In this document: positions 24,596 to 33,067 of the stretch, piece by piece
How the letters are laid out: each line of letters opens with the position of its first letter
Position numbering within the stretch: the stretch's first letter is position 1
Origin: AV69 sp963742315
GTDB taxonomy: Bacteria; Verrucomicrobiota; Verrucomicrobiia; Chthoniobacterales; UBA10450
DNA length: 64,000 nucleotides
Direction of reading: 5' to 3'
Assembly (NCBI GenBank): GCA_963742315.1
Contig: CAVULE010000005.1
Span: 1-64,000 of the forward strand
Translations under genes and position numbers: made by a program
Notes under the pieces: generated by a model
Told to the model about the DNA's origin: nothing
What the model saw: only the letters and a program-made list of their open reading frames with translations
Databases searched by the model: none

Positions 24596-25651
24596 CTACA
24601 TGGTGTCCGGCGCGTTCGTAACGATCACTTTTAGAGCGCGTTGGTTGGTAGCATCTGCAAAGGTATCGTACGCCTTCATCACGTCCTTCAAGGTGAAGCG
24701 ATGCGTGATGAGCTCTTTCGGCTGAAGCTTCCCTGAGATCACTGTCTTCAAAAGCATTGGCGTCGTCGCGGTATCAACCAAACCTGTCGTCAGGGTAATA
24801 TTTTGCGACCAAAGCTTATCCAGATTCAGCTGCACAGGTTTGCCGTGGACACCGATGTTCGCAATATGGCCGCCGACAGCAACGATGCGTTGGCAGGTAT
24901 CGAAACTTCCAGGTACTCCAACGGCCTCGATGGCAACGTCTACTCCTTTGTTGCCCGTCAGCGCCATCACTTCTTCTGCAGCCGTGCCATCGATGCTGCT
25001 TATGACTTTTGTTGCTCCAAAGCGCGTAGAGACTTCCAATCGATTCTTATCTCCATCGATCATAATAATCTCTGCCGGAGCGTAGAATTGCGCGGTGAGG
25101 AGCGCTGCCAGACCTATCGGGCCCGCTCCTACAATCGCTACCGTATCGCCGGGTTTGACCTTGCCGTTTAATACGCCGCACTCGAAACCAGTCGGCAAAA
25201 TATCGCTCAACATCACGAGTGCTTCTTCATCAGCTCCGGAGGGAATTGGGTACAAGCTATTATCAGCGTACGGGATTCGGACGTACTCGGCCTGAGTCCC
25301 GTCAATCAGATTGCCCAGAATCCATCCTCCGCCGTTCTCGCAATGTGAATACATGCCTCTCTTGCAGTTGGTGCATCTCCCGCAAGACGTGATGCAGGAA
25401 ATAAGAACATGCGTGCCGACTTGGAAGTTGGACACACTTGTTCCTACTTCTTCGATAATTCCGACACCTTCGTGTCCCAATATTCGTCCCGGCGTAACCG
25501 TAGGCACGTCGCCTTTAAGAATGTGAAGATCGGTTCCGCAAATCGTCGTGGCCGTGACCCGGACGATGGCATCTGTAGCCGCCTGTATCCTCGGTTTCGG
25601 GTTTGCTTCCAACGCACGTCTACCGGGACCTAGGTATGTCAGCGCTTGCAT
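24596..25651 (-). CDS. zinc-dependent alcohol dehydrogenase (MDR family)
   Basis: 351 residues from the ATG at 25,651, which matches the family N-terminus (MQALTYLGPGRRALE); an in-frame ATG at 25,798 would add 49 poorly characteristic residues. Catalytic-zinc motif TTICGTDLHI and GHEGVGIIEEVG; structural-zinc cysteines CGRCTNCKRGMYSHC; nucleotide fold VAIVGAGPIGLAALL, with VVSTRFGAT-like region after IMIDGDKNRLE indicating NAD preference. Oxidises alcohols or reduces aldehydes; the substrate is not deducible. Cytosolic, full length. Divergent from a membrane protein at 25,860. Confidence 0.9.
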   Translation of the reverse strand: MQALTYLGPGRRALEANPKPRIQAATDAIVRVTATTICGTDLHILKGDVPTVTPGRILGHEGVGIIEEVGTSVSNFQVGTHVLISCITSCGRCTNCKRGMYSHCENGGGWILGNLIDGTQAEYVRIPYADNSLYPIPSGADEEALVMLSDILPTGFECGVLNGKVKPGDTVAIVGAGPIGLAALLTAQFYAPAEIIMIDGDKNRLEVSTRFGATKVISSIDGTAAEEVMALTGNKGVDVAIEAVGVPGSFDTCQRIVAVGGHIANIGVHGKPVQLNLDKLWSQNITLTTGLVDTATTPMLLKTVISGKLQPKELITHRFTLKDVMKAYDTFADATNQRALKVIVTNAPDTM

Positions 25652-25859
25652 CAACGATTCGGTCTTCTTCAGAGGCCTTTGAGCGCCGCCTTCGTCGTCC
25701 CGGACGCGCAACGCCTCGGCATCGAACTTCCCAGGCAAACGTTGCAAGAAGGGTGGCTTTGTTTCTGCGGGGGAATCCATCGAGCGCGTAACCGGCATAC
25801 GATACTATCGCACGCTTTGATGAATACCGCGTACGAAATCGGAGGTCTAGTCAGGTGAA

Positions 25860-26306
25860 ATGGCGTTCAGGCAGCGTATCTTACAAGTCTCGTGTCCGCA
25901 TCGACTCACACCCGGATACTTCGCAGTAGTGGCGTGCTTCTTATTGCTTGGCATCGTGCATCTGGTCGTAACGCCTCACATTGACAGCCTAATTCGACAT
26001 TCTAGCTCGGTTGAGGCGGCGAATATGCTTGTTCCTCCCATGCTGCTAAATCACGTGCTCGTTGGAGTGCTGTTGCTCCCGCTGGGCCGGCTGATGCTCT
26101 ACGCAGCGCGGCATTCTGCGGCTCGTGTTGCGTGGGCGCAGGTGGTCGTCCGCACAACCGCCGTCACCGTGGCGACGCTCCCCGTGACATTGCTTGCATT
26201 GATGGGCTTCCGCTATTTTGACGCGCCCCTCTTCGTCCTCGGCGCCGCGTTGGTTACGGCCGCGGCTGTGGCGTTGTTGTTCGCGACATTCAGCCGCGTT
26301 ACCTAG
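25860..26306 (+). CDS. small membrane protein
   Basis: 148 residues, about four TM helices (GYFAVVACFLLLGIVHLVV, LLNHVLVGVLLLPLGRLMLY, TAVTVATLPVTLLALMGF, LFVLGAALVTAAAVALLFAT). AGGTG lies 5 bases before the ATG. No family recognised. It ends two bases before the convergent TlpA-like gene's stop. GC content is higher than in its neighbours. Confidence 0.7.
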   Translation: MAFRQRILQVSCPHRLTPGYFAVVACFLLLGIVHLVVTPHIDSLIRHSSSVEAANMLVPPMLLNHVLVGVLLLPLGRLMLYAARHSAARVAWAQVVVRTTAVTVATLPVTLLALMGFRYFDAPLFVLGAALVTAAAVALLFATFSRVT

Positions 26307-26307
26307 C

Positions 26308-27183
26308 CTACAGGCTCTCTAACAGTTGAGTGAGGTCGCTGCGAAAACTTGCTTCGGAACTGTTGTATCCTTCTCGAGTGAGACGCACCCGGCCAGCCCG
26401 ATCAATAACGACTATTCCGGGAAATCCGCTCAAACCAAATGCGGCGTGCGCTTTTTTTCCCTGATCGAAAGCGAGGGGAAGGGTAACGTGCTGCCGCCGG
26501 GCGAAGGCGCGCAGGCGTTCTGGGGTGTCGCCACCGGCATTCGTGCCCACGACAACAAATTCGATGTCGCGCCTGTTTTGCAGGCCCGCCCTGACTCGCA
26601 CAATTTCTGGCAGCTCGGCGATACAAGGTGGACACCAGGTGCCAAAGAAATCGATGACCAAAATTTTCCCGGGCGTCGCGGTCGTGGGGACCGCTTCCTC
26701 GCTGACCGCTTGAAAAGCAAATTCGGGCGCGACGCCATCGCCAAAATGATTCGTAGCCCGTTTCATCCGATCAGGAATGTAAGACATGCAGTACCAGGCC
26801 GAGATGGCGAACAAGATGACGACTCCGGAGATCGTGGCATTGCGGTTCAGCCGGGCAGCCAACAGAGACAATCCGATCGCAATCGCGAGGGCCCATAACA
26901 AGAGATGCGGCCATAGAAACGGCAACTGACCCAAAACGAAGAAGCCAAACATGCCCGCCAACGGCAGGTATAACAGACAAAGGCTCAACCAGTCTCGCCA
27001 ACTCTTGGCGCCCATCCAAGTCGCGCCACAAAAAAGCACAATTGCTCCGACGAGATACATTAGCCGCAGGTCATCCGAAACCGCTAGCGAGGCTCCGAAT
27101 ACGGCACTGGCAGCGAGCATTCCAAAGCCGAGCGAACCCAACCTGAGTTTCCATCTACCGCGCTCCGTAGGAGTCAGTTTCAT
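26308..27183 (-). CDS. membrane-anchored TlpA-like thioredoxin
   Basis: 291 residues from ATG 27,183. The first 135 residues contain about four TM helices. Residues 150-291 are a thioredoxin/AhpC-TSA (TlpA/ResA-type) domain with the active site GTWCPPCIAE, Cys184 and Cys187, and the cis-proline loop GFPGIVVIDRAG. The domain is placed after the last TM helix, so on the periplasmic side. Family members reduce disulfides in the periplasm, for instance in cytochrome c maturation; the partner is unknown here. Not next to cytochrome genes. Confidence 0.85.
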   Translation of the reverse strand: MKLTPTERGRWKLRLGSLGFGMLAASAVFGASLAVSDDLRLMYLVGAIVLFCGATWMGAKSWRDWLSLCLLYLPLAGMFGFFVLGQLPFLWPHLLLWALAIAIGLSLLAARLNRNATISGVVILFAISAWYCMSYIPDRMKRATNHFGDGVAPEFAFQAVSEEAVPTTATPGKILVIDFFGTWCPPCIAELPEIVRVRAGLQNRRDIEFVVVGTNAGGDTPERLRAFARRQHVTLPLAFDQGKKAHAAFGLSGFPGIVVIDRAGRVRLTREGYNSSEASFRSDLTQLLESL

Positions 27184-27494
27184 AATTGCCCTTTGGATAC
27201 GGATGCGTGTCCGAGTCCGTTTGGATTCGAAATTTTCAAAATCGCGAATCCAAGGGTTGCCTGAGATGAGCAGCGGCCGCCAAGACAGAAACGCTGAACA
27301 AGTGTGGAACTTGGAGCGAGGAGCGCAGAAAAGGGGAAATGCGAGGCGTTTTAGAATGTTATGGTCAAGTGTAAAAATTGAATAGGGAAATGGGGAGCAG
27401 GGAAGGCGAGATGTGAGATTCCGGCCAAACAGCCGCAGGATTTTCGCAATCCTGCAAGCCCTGCTCTTATTGGTGATCGCCCAAGTCGGCCAGA
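27184..27494. other. 311-bp spacer, no gene seen
   Basis: In-frame upstream extension of the TlpA-like gene is open through this stretch but has no protein character. Contains purine-rich text (GCGAGGAGCGCAGAAAAGGG). Confidence 0.5.
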
Positions 27495-27854
27495 TCAATC
27501 CACAACTACGTGATCAACCACCCGCGTATTTCCCTCGTTTAGATAATAAACACGCACGTGTGTGCCGGGTTTAATCGCCGTTGTAATCACATCGCCGTGC
27601 TTGTCCACGACGTGACCAGGTCCGTTGAGAACATAATTGCCCGGAGTATTTGAGCGATCTTCGAGAACAACGAGGGTTTTTTGCGGCTGATAATTGGCCG
27701 CTGCGCCTTCCTCTGTCGTTGTCATGATCGTTCCCGTTACTGTTACTCCTTCTTCGTTAGGTATTGTTTCTCTCGTCTGCGTCGAACGTGTCTGCGCAGA
27801 TGCCAGCGGCGCAATCAATGCGCAGCACGCGAGAGTGGCGATTGTTTTTTTCAT
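27495..27854 (-). CDS. small secreted beta-rich protein, distant paralogue
   Basis: 119 residues from ATG 27,854 with a strong Shine-Dalgarno (GGGGAGG) about 8 bases upstream. Signal peptide MKKTIATLACCALIAPLASA. The mature domain has YQPQKTLVVLEDRSNTPGNY and ends HVRVYYLNEGNTRVVDHVVV. This last motif matches RIRVYYIEVGGDNIVDKV of the proteins at 3,249 and 17,249, and the size is similar, so I place it in the same family. Function unknown; periplasmic location inferred. Confidence 0.7.
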   Translation of the reverse strand: MKKTIATLACCALIAPLASAQTRSTQTRETIPNEEGVTVTGTIMTTTEEGAAANYQPQKTLVVLEDRSNTPGNYVLNGPGHVVDKHGDVITTAIKPGTHVRVYYLNEGNTRVVDHVVVD

Positions 27855-28345
27855 GATGATGCCTCCCCGGTTGAAGTTAATGGTTTCTGTCATTAGACAG
27901 CTTCTAAAATTTGCTGTTCAACGCGTCTGCTTGCCGATCGATGTTTGTGCCATGACCAGTTCCCGCGGCGTGGAACAGTCACGCTTGTGTTTAGATATTT
28001 GACATCGCGTCAGGCGGTAAGCGTGGAACGCCACAGATCACAACTGACATGTCCTGAGGTGGAATCGGAAATTGGAAGACCTGACCTAACGAAACATGGG
28101 TCGGATCGCTTTCGTCCGACACGGTGGACAGGCCGGGTCGACCTCCCTTCTTCCGACTGCGGCACGGCAAGCGAGAAAGCTGAAATTAGAAAGCCTCTAT
28201 AGCTGGAAGCCCGAGGGGTTGATCGTGCCACCAGAGGGAGCTCGACGGGCGATGCGGCTTTGCCAATGCACTTTGAGGGGAGAAGTGGAGGGTCGTTCGT
28301 AAAAAAGACGAACTGTCACATAATTAGAGTTAGGGTTACAAAACA
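27855..28345. other. 491-bp spacer, no gene seen
   Basis: Between a leftward secreted-protein gene and the rightward MerB-like gene. Several short open frames overlap, none with a credible start or composition. No repeat-family member noted. Confidence 0.45.
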
Positions 28346-29036
28346 ATGCCTGAGAAGTATTCTTTTGATAGCAGCGTTAAAGTTGCCCTTTACCGCGCAA
28401 CCGCCGAGTCAGGCAGTCCGCCGTCGCTGGAGGCAGTGGCGGAGAAGGTGCGAGCCACTCCTGCCGCTATCAAAGAAGCTTATGCTCGATTGCGCGCCAG
28501 TCGGCTCCTTCTTCTTGAACCAGATGGCGTCACTATCCGGATGGCACCGCCTTTCTCGGGCATCCCCACTCAACATCACGTAATTGTCGATGGCGTTCAC
28601 TACTACGCGAACTGTGCCTGGGATGCGCTCGGCATCCTGGCCGCGCTTCATCGCCCCGGACTAATTCATTCGCGTTGTGAGCAAAGTCTCCGAGCCACTG
28701 CATCTGGAGGTAGGTGTAAATGGACCCGAGCCGTCGACCTGGCTCTTTCACTGCCTCGTGCCGGCAGCGAAATGGTGGGATGACCTGGTGTTTACCTGAA
28801 GCAACATGCTCTTCTTCCGGTCGGAAGAACTCGTAGCTGAGTGGTGTCAGGCAAGAGGAGTTATTCCGCGGCCGATTGTTCGAATGGACCAACTGTGGCA
28901 CCTGGCCGCCACTTGGTATAGCACACGACTGGAGGAGGTGTCGCGTCGACCAGCCGCCGCAGAGATGCGAGGCATCTTCGAGAGCATTGGGTTGGAAGGC
29001 GATTTTTGGGATCCACTCGCCGATTCATTTACCTGA
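28346..29036 (+). pseudogene. MerB-like organomercurial lyase, frameshifted, with in-frame TGA at a catalytic cysteine
   Basis: Residues 1-70 form a winged-helix N-terminal domain (SLEAVAEKVRATPAAIKEAY) as in MerB. Then HHVIVDGVHYYANCAWDALG carries Cys90 and Asp93, matching Cys96 and Asp99 of MerB. Reading then needs a one-base shift near 28,690 (an extra C), after which the other frame continues EPLHLEVGVNGPEPSTWLFH and AAKWWDDLVFT. A TGA at 28,797-28,799 follows, then SNMLFFRSEELVAEWC. The TGA occupies the place of MerB Cys159. MerB cleaves carbon-mercury bonds; many relatives have unknown substrates. Either a decaying gene or a selenoprotein with an assembly indel. An ATG at 28,806 could restart translation but gives only the tail. 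Confidence 0.65.
28812..28829 (+). promoter_or_regulatory. SECIS-like hairpin after the TGA codon
   Basis: TTCTTCC-GGTC-GGAAGAA, a 7-bp perfect stem with a GGTC loop that starts 20 bases after the TGA. Stem length, G at the start of the loop and distance fit the general bacterial SECIS description. Caution: the stem encodes the conserved peptide FFRSEE, so Cys-containing homologues could show it too. Confidence 0.3.
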
Positions 29037-29045
29037 GTGTCGGTC

Positions 29046-29250
29046 AGCCGTCACAGTCACCTAGAAGCTAGGAGCTCGGCGCTCGGAGCTGGGAGCTCGG
29101 AGGGCCAGAGGTGTGAAGTCAGGTCAGAGGTCAGAGATCGACGAAAGACTACATGATTACGAACTAGAAAACGAGACAACAGGACGACAAGAGCAGAGGA
29201 GAGAGCAGAGAGCAACAAAGACTACAGGACTACGGACAATGGACTACATG
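29046..29250. repeat. long purine-rich and ACTACAGGACTAC spacer tract
   Basis: TAGGAGCTCGGCGCTCGGAG units, then GTCAGGTCAGAGGTCAGAGA units, then GACTACAGGACTACGGACAA. The last unit recurs near 2,708 and 17,611. It fills most of the 367-bp gap 29,037-29,403. Confidence 0.6.
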
Positions 29251-29403
29251 GGAGCGGCGCAGGCCGAGCTATCTGCTGGTCTGTGGTGGCGTCGTGTTAG
29301 TTGGGCGGCGGAATATTGTTGACGGGCCTGTGCGTTGCGCGGCACTTTTTAGTCACACCGACTTAATCAAGAGGCGGTTAAACTTAGAAAGTAAATACCA
29401 GCA

Positions 29404-29847
29404 ATGAAAAGACTCGTAACGCTTGCCGCGTGCGCGGCGCTAGCAATGATAGGCGCAGGGCTGGTGCGAGCACAAAGCGACGCACCGTACACAGAAGGTC
29501 CAGTCTGGACCATCACAATGGTGAAAACAAAGGCCGGGATGACCGATGATTACCTCAAAACTCTGGCCAAGATATACAAGTCCACGAATGACGAGTTGAA
29601 AAAGCAGGGCCTCATCATGGATTACAAAATTCTTATCGGAAACGATGCGACCCCACAGGACTTCGATATCCTGCTGATGGTGGAATTCAAAAACATGGCC
29701 GCGTTCGATGGTTTGCGGGAAAAAGCCGATCCGATCGCTGACAAAATTCTCGGGAGCGAAGATGCTCAGCGGCAGGGTGCGATCAAACGCATGGAGATTC
29801 GGGAGATCATGGGCAACAAGCTGATGCGCGAGGTCACTTTGAAGTAG
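29404..29847 (+). CDS. secreted protein, possible dimeric alpha/beta-barrel fold
   Basis: 147 residues, ATG 29,404. Signal peptide (MKRLVTLAACAALAMIGAGL, cleavage after VRAQ). The mature domain has the strand-helix order of ABM/NIPSNAP-type ferredoxin-like proteins: VWTITMVKTKAGMTDDYLKT, a helix with LAKIYKSTNDELKKQGLIMD, then FDILLMVEFKNMAAFDGLRE and a final helix. Such domains bind small molecules or haem as dimers; no function can be assigned. Periplasmic location inferred. Single gene between repeat-rich spacers. Confidence 0.7.
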   Translation: MKRLVTLAACAALAMIGAGLVRAQSDAPYTEGPVWTITMVKTKAGMTDDYLKTLAKIYKSTNDELKKQGLIMDYKILIGNDATPQDFDILLMVEFKNMAAFDGLREKADPIADKILGSEDAQRQGAIKRMEIREIMGNKLMREVTLK

Positions 29848-29888
29848 CGCATCGGACGCCCGGTGGGTCCAGGGAGCAGGGGGCAGAC

Positions 29889-29919
29889 GAGGCAAAGCCT
29901 CGAAGTTATCGGTTTATCG
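29889..29919. repeat. GAGGCAAAGCCTC palindrome with TTATCGG tail
   Basis: GAGGC-AAA-GCCTC followed by GAAGTTATCGGTTTATCG, leading directly into a TIR element. Confidence 0.65.
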
Positions 29920-29986
29920 AATTGTAGGGCAGGCGCGTTGCCTGCCGATCCATTGGAATGGCAAGCGGGAGCGCTGCCCTACAAAA
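29920..29986. repeat. 66-bp TIR-bounded palindromic element
   Basis: AATTGTAGGGCAGGCGCGTT at the left, GCGCTGCCCTACAAAA at the right. Terminal inverted repeats as in the copies at 2,936, 3,761 and 34,313; this one has lost one base in the right arm. Confidence 0.75.
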
Positions 29987-30084
29987 CTCGCTCGCTGCTC
30001 ACACTCACTCACTGCTTCCTTCGCAGCTACGGCAGTTCGGCTGGGACCCTTGCCTATCGCTTTTCCCGTTCGCTCCATTCGCCG
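29984..30084. repeat. upstream repeat CTCGCTCGCTGC...CTCCATTC, copy 1
   Basis: AAACTCGCTCGCTGCTCACA, then CTCACTCACTGCTTCCTTCG, ending CGCTCCATTCGCC. A related copy at 32,208-32,284 sits upstream of the next gene but one. Here it lies about 120 bases before the KefC-like gene. Confidence 0.6.
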
Positions 30085-30204
30085 CCGTAACGGCTGCGAA
30101 GCAACGGGCGGGCTTTCCAATCGCCAATGATGAGGCGCTGAGAAGACAAATGGGATGGCTTGAGTAGTTTCCCCTCGCGCAATCGAAAGCCAGGGTGAGG
30201 CCTC

Positions 30205-32061
30205 ATGACTTTTTCCCAAGCGTTCATCTATCTGCTGGCGGCCGTCATTTCCGTGCCGCTGGCGAAGCGGCTCGGGCTCGGGTCGGTCTTGGGATATCTG
30301 TTCGCGGGAGTCGTGATCGGCCCATTCTGCTTCGGATTGGTAGGGACCGAAGGCCAGGATATAATGCACGTCGCGGAGTTCGGCGTGGTCATGATGCTCT
30401 TCGTGATCGGGCTCGAATTGCGGCCGGCGATCCTGTGGCACATGCGCGGACCGATCCTCGGCCTGGGCGGCGCGCAAGTCCTGGGGACCGCGGCTGCGGT
30501 TTCAGGCCTTGCGCTCCTCTTGCGCCTGCCGTGGCAGATCGCGACCGCGGTCGGCTTCATCCTGGCGATGTCTTCGACCGCGATTGTGCTGCAGTTGCTG
30601 AACGAGAGAAACCTGATGAAGACTGCCGGGGGCAAGGCGTCGTTTGCGGTCCTTTTGTTTCAGGACATCGCTGTTCTTCCGATTCTCGCGTTGTTCCCGC
30701 TGCTTGCGACGGTAAGGCCAACCGGGGATAACCATTCCGAGGTCAGCTCGCTGGGCGATTTACCTGCTTGGCAACATACGCTCGTCGTCCTGGCCGCGAT
30801 AGCAGCGGTGATCCTCGCCGGCCGATTTCTACTGCGGCCCTTCTTCCGCTACATCGCGGCGACCCATCTCCGGGAGATGTTTACGGTCACGGCTTTGCTG
30901 CTTGTCGTCGGGATTGCCCTGCTCATGCAAAGGGTGGGCTTATCGCCCGCGCTCGGAGCCTTTCTCGCCGGCGTGGTTCTCGCGGAGAGCGAATATCGGC
31001 ATCAACTCGAGACGGACATCGAGCCCTTTAAAGGCTTGTTGCTCGGTCTGTTTTTCATCTCCGTGGGCGCGGGACTTAACTTCGCCCTGATCGCGCGATC
31101 ACCGGGAATTGTGGCGTCGCTTGTCGTCGCGGTTCTAGTGGTAAAGTTCCTCGTTCTCCTGGCGGTGAGTCGTTACTCGCGGCTTGAGCCGACGCAGCGC
31201 TACCTCTTCGCCTTCGCTCTGGCGCAAGGCGGAGAATTCGCGTTCGTGCTTTGTTCCTTTGCGACGCAAAACGGCGTCCTTACCTCCGATATGGCGAACC
31301 TACTCGTCGTGACCGTCGCGCTCACGATGGCCGCGGCGCCGATTCTAATGACAATCAATGAACGGCTGGTGCAGCCGCGCTTTGCGAGCGTGTTGCCGGA
31401 ACGCGAACCGGACGAAATAGACGAGCGCGACAACCCGGTAGTCGTGGCGGGAGTGGGCCGCTTCGGCCACATCGTGGCGCGTCTGCTGCGCTTGAACGGT
31501 TATGGCACAACTGTGCTCGACTACGATGCCGAGCAGGTAGAAACACTCAGCCGCTTCGGCATTAAGTCGTACTACGGAGATGCCACGCGGCTCGATCTCT
31601 TGCGAACGGCAGGCGCGGAGCAGGCGCAGCTTTTCGTGATCGCGATCGACCAGGAGGAGCAGGCGCTAAAAATCGTCGATCTCATTCGCGAACATTTTCC
31701 GCAGCTGCGAATTCTCGCGCGCGCCACCAGCCGGCAGCATGCTTACGAGTTGCTGCGCCGCGGCGTGCAGGACGTTTACCGCGAGACTTTCGAAAGCGCA
31801 GTTCATCTGAGTGTGGACGCGCTGGTCGCGCTCGGCTTGCCCAAACACCGCGCCCAGCGCGCCGCGCAACTCTTTCGCGAACACGAGGACGCTTCTGTCC
31901 GCGAGATGGCGCAATTGGATACCGAGGATATGAAAGGCTACGTGTCCTTGGCCCGTCTCCACATCGCAAACCTGGAGAACGCCCTGGCCTCGGATAAGGA
32001 CGTATTTCAGCGTAACGCGAACGCCGCGCGCGACGCAGGGGCAGATGCGAGTTCCTCCTGA
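30205..32061 (+). CDS. kefC: KefC-like potassium/proton antiporter (CPA2) with RCK domain
   Basis: 618 residues, ATG 30,205. Residues 1-385 are a CPA2 membrane domain with 12-13 helices (AKRLGLGSVLGYLFAGVVIG, MLFVIGLELRPAILW, FLAMSSTAIVLQLL-like FILAMSSTAIVLQLL, VLFQDIAVLPILAL, LGAFLAGVVLAESEYRHQLE, FALAQGGEFAFVLCSF). Residues about 408-530 are a TrkA-N/RCK nucleotide-binding fold (VVVAGVGRFGHIVARLLR, then TVLDYDAEQVETLSRFGIKS). A helical tail follows. KefB/KefC efflux K+ in exchange for protons and protect the cell from electrophiles and alkaline or osmotic stress. Glutathione gating as in E. coli cannot be assumed. No KefF/KefG partner adjacent. Confidence 0.88.
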   Translation: MTFSQAFIYLLAAVISVPLAKRLGLGSVLGYLFAGVVIGPFCFGLVGTEGQDIMHVAEFGVVMMLFVIGLELRPAILWHMRGPILGLGGAQVLGTAAAVSGLALLLRLPWQIATAVGFILAMSSTAIVLQLLNERNLMKTAGGKASFAVLLFQDIAVLPILALFPLLATVRPTGDNHSEVSSLGDLPAWQHTLVVLAAIAAVILAGRFLLRPFFRYIAATHLREMFTVTALLLVVGIALLMQRVGLSPALGAFLAGVVLAESEYRHQLETDIEPFKGLLLGLFFISVGAGLNFALIARSPGIVASLVVAVLVVKFLVLLAVSRYSRLEPTQRYLFAFALAQGGEFAFVLCSFATQNGVLTSDMANLLVVTVALTMAAAPILMTINERLVQPRFASVLPEREPDEIDERDNPVVVAGVGRFGHIVARLLRLNGYGTTVLDYDAEQVETLSRFGIKSYYGDATRLDLLRTAGAEQAQLFVIAIDQEEQALKIVDLIREHFPQLRILARATSRQHAYELLRRGVQDVYRETFESAVHLSVDALVALGLPKHRAQRAAQLFREHEDASVREMAQLDTEDMKGYVSLARLHIANLENALASDKDVFQRNANAARDAGADASSS

Positions 32062-32105
32062 CGCGCTAGTTACTGTGATCGGTGATCAGAGGTCAGAGGC
32101 CAGAC

Positions 32106-32178
32106 GAGGCAAAGCCTCGCAATTATTCGCCACGGCGAATCCGTCCGTTGGCGGATCGGTTGCCTGTTAATAGTTAAC
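32106..32178. repeat. GAGGCAAAGCCTC palindrome and paired TTCGCC/GGCGAA palindromes
   Basis: GAGGC-AAA-GCCTC, then TTCGCC-AC-GGCGAA (32,126-32,139) and ATCCGTCC-GTT-GGCGGAT, ending at TTAATAGTTAACTG. Compare 10,247 and 34,406. Confidence 0.65.
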
Positions 32179-32207
32179 TGGGCAGAATCTCGCGTTCGCC
32201 CAAATTG

Positions 32208-32284
32208 AAACTCGCTCGCTGCCAACACTCACTCACTGCTTCCCCCGCAGCTTTACCTTCTATGTCTTTTCGCGTTTCCTCCAT
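32208..32284. repeat. upstream repeat CTCGCTCGCTGC...CTCCATTC, copy 2
   Basis: AAACTCGCTCGCTGCCAACA, then CTCACTCACTGCTTCCCCCG, ending TTTCCTCCATTCACCG. It lies about 70 bases before the next gene, a position like copy 1 before the KefC-like gene. Confidence 0.6.
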
Positions 32285-32356
32285 TCACCGAGATCGCTTG
32301 GGAGCGGTAGGGCGACGGCACGTGGCGGAGTTCGCTTGGTTGGTGCAGATTGATCC

Positions 32357-32905
32357 ATGTCGATGCCAATTCAGAGTCTTTATATTGGGATGGAGGTGCG
32401 GCACCCGCAATACGGCGTCGGAGTGGTGAAAGCGCTCACCGAGCTCACCGCCGATATCTCCTTCGATAATGCGCGACGGACGATCGCTCCCGCGTCGAGC
32501 GAACTCACCCCGGCAGAACCCACAGCAGCGGTGTCGGAACTCCAGGTGCCGCTGAGCAATTTCATCCGCGAAACTGCGCATGTGGTCGTGGAGGCGCTCG
32601 GGCTGGAGAAAGATGAGACGATTGTGCAAGGTATCGCGAATCGGTGGCAAAACGGCACGCTCGTGCTGCGTGCGGCGGATGCGTCAGTGCAGGCGAAGGA
32701 AGTGCCGCTGGAGACGTTTTTTCACAAGATCGTTATGATCCGCAATAACCTGCGCGTGCTCGAGCAGAAGGTGAACGCGAGCGATAAACTGAGTGATGCA
32801 GATAAGTTCGAGCTCCAGCAATACATCACTCGCTGCTATGGCTCGCTGACCACGTTCAATATTCTTTTCAAGAAGAAAGAGGATCAATTTTCCTCTGGCC
32901 CCTAG
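32357..32905 (+). CDS. hypothetical protein with small N-terminal barrel
   Basis: 182 residues from ATG 32,357 (ATG 32,363 possible). The N-terminus IGMEVRHPQYGVGVVKALTE with VRHPQYGVGVV resembles the small tudor-like barrels found at the C-terminus of UvrD-type helicases and in CarD-like proteins. A linker follows, then a helical domain (SNFIRETAHVVVEALGLEKD, NNLRVLEQKVNASDKLSDAD, KFELQQYITRCYGSLTTFNI). No signal peptide. No family with known function recognised; nucleic-acid or polymerase contact is conceivable from the barrel (inference). Confidence 0.65.
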   Translation: MSMPIQSLYIGMEVRHPQYGVGVVKALTELTADISFDNARRTIAPASSELTPAEPTAAVSELQVPLSNFIRETAHVVVEALGLEKDETIVQGIANRWQNGTLVLRAADASVQAKEVPLETFFHKIVMIRNNLRVLEQKVNASDKLSDADKFELQQYITRCYGSLTTFNILFKKKEDQFSSGP

Positions 32906-33067
32906 CCAGCGCCCCGGCTCGCGAGCCTACCGTAAGTCAGGGGAGTGGCGTCAGTCCTCACTACTATTAGAAGCTAGGAGCAGAGAGCAGGGAGCAAAGG
33001 GCAAGAAATGGTCAAATCTTGGCAAGATGTTGCGCGCACGACGCGTCAAGAGAGCGATCTTGAAACT

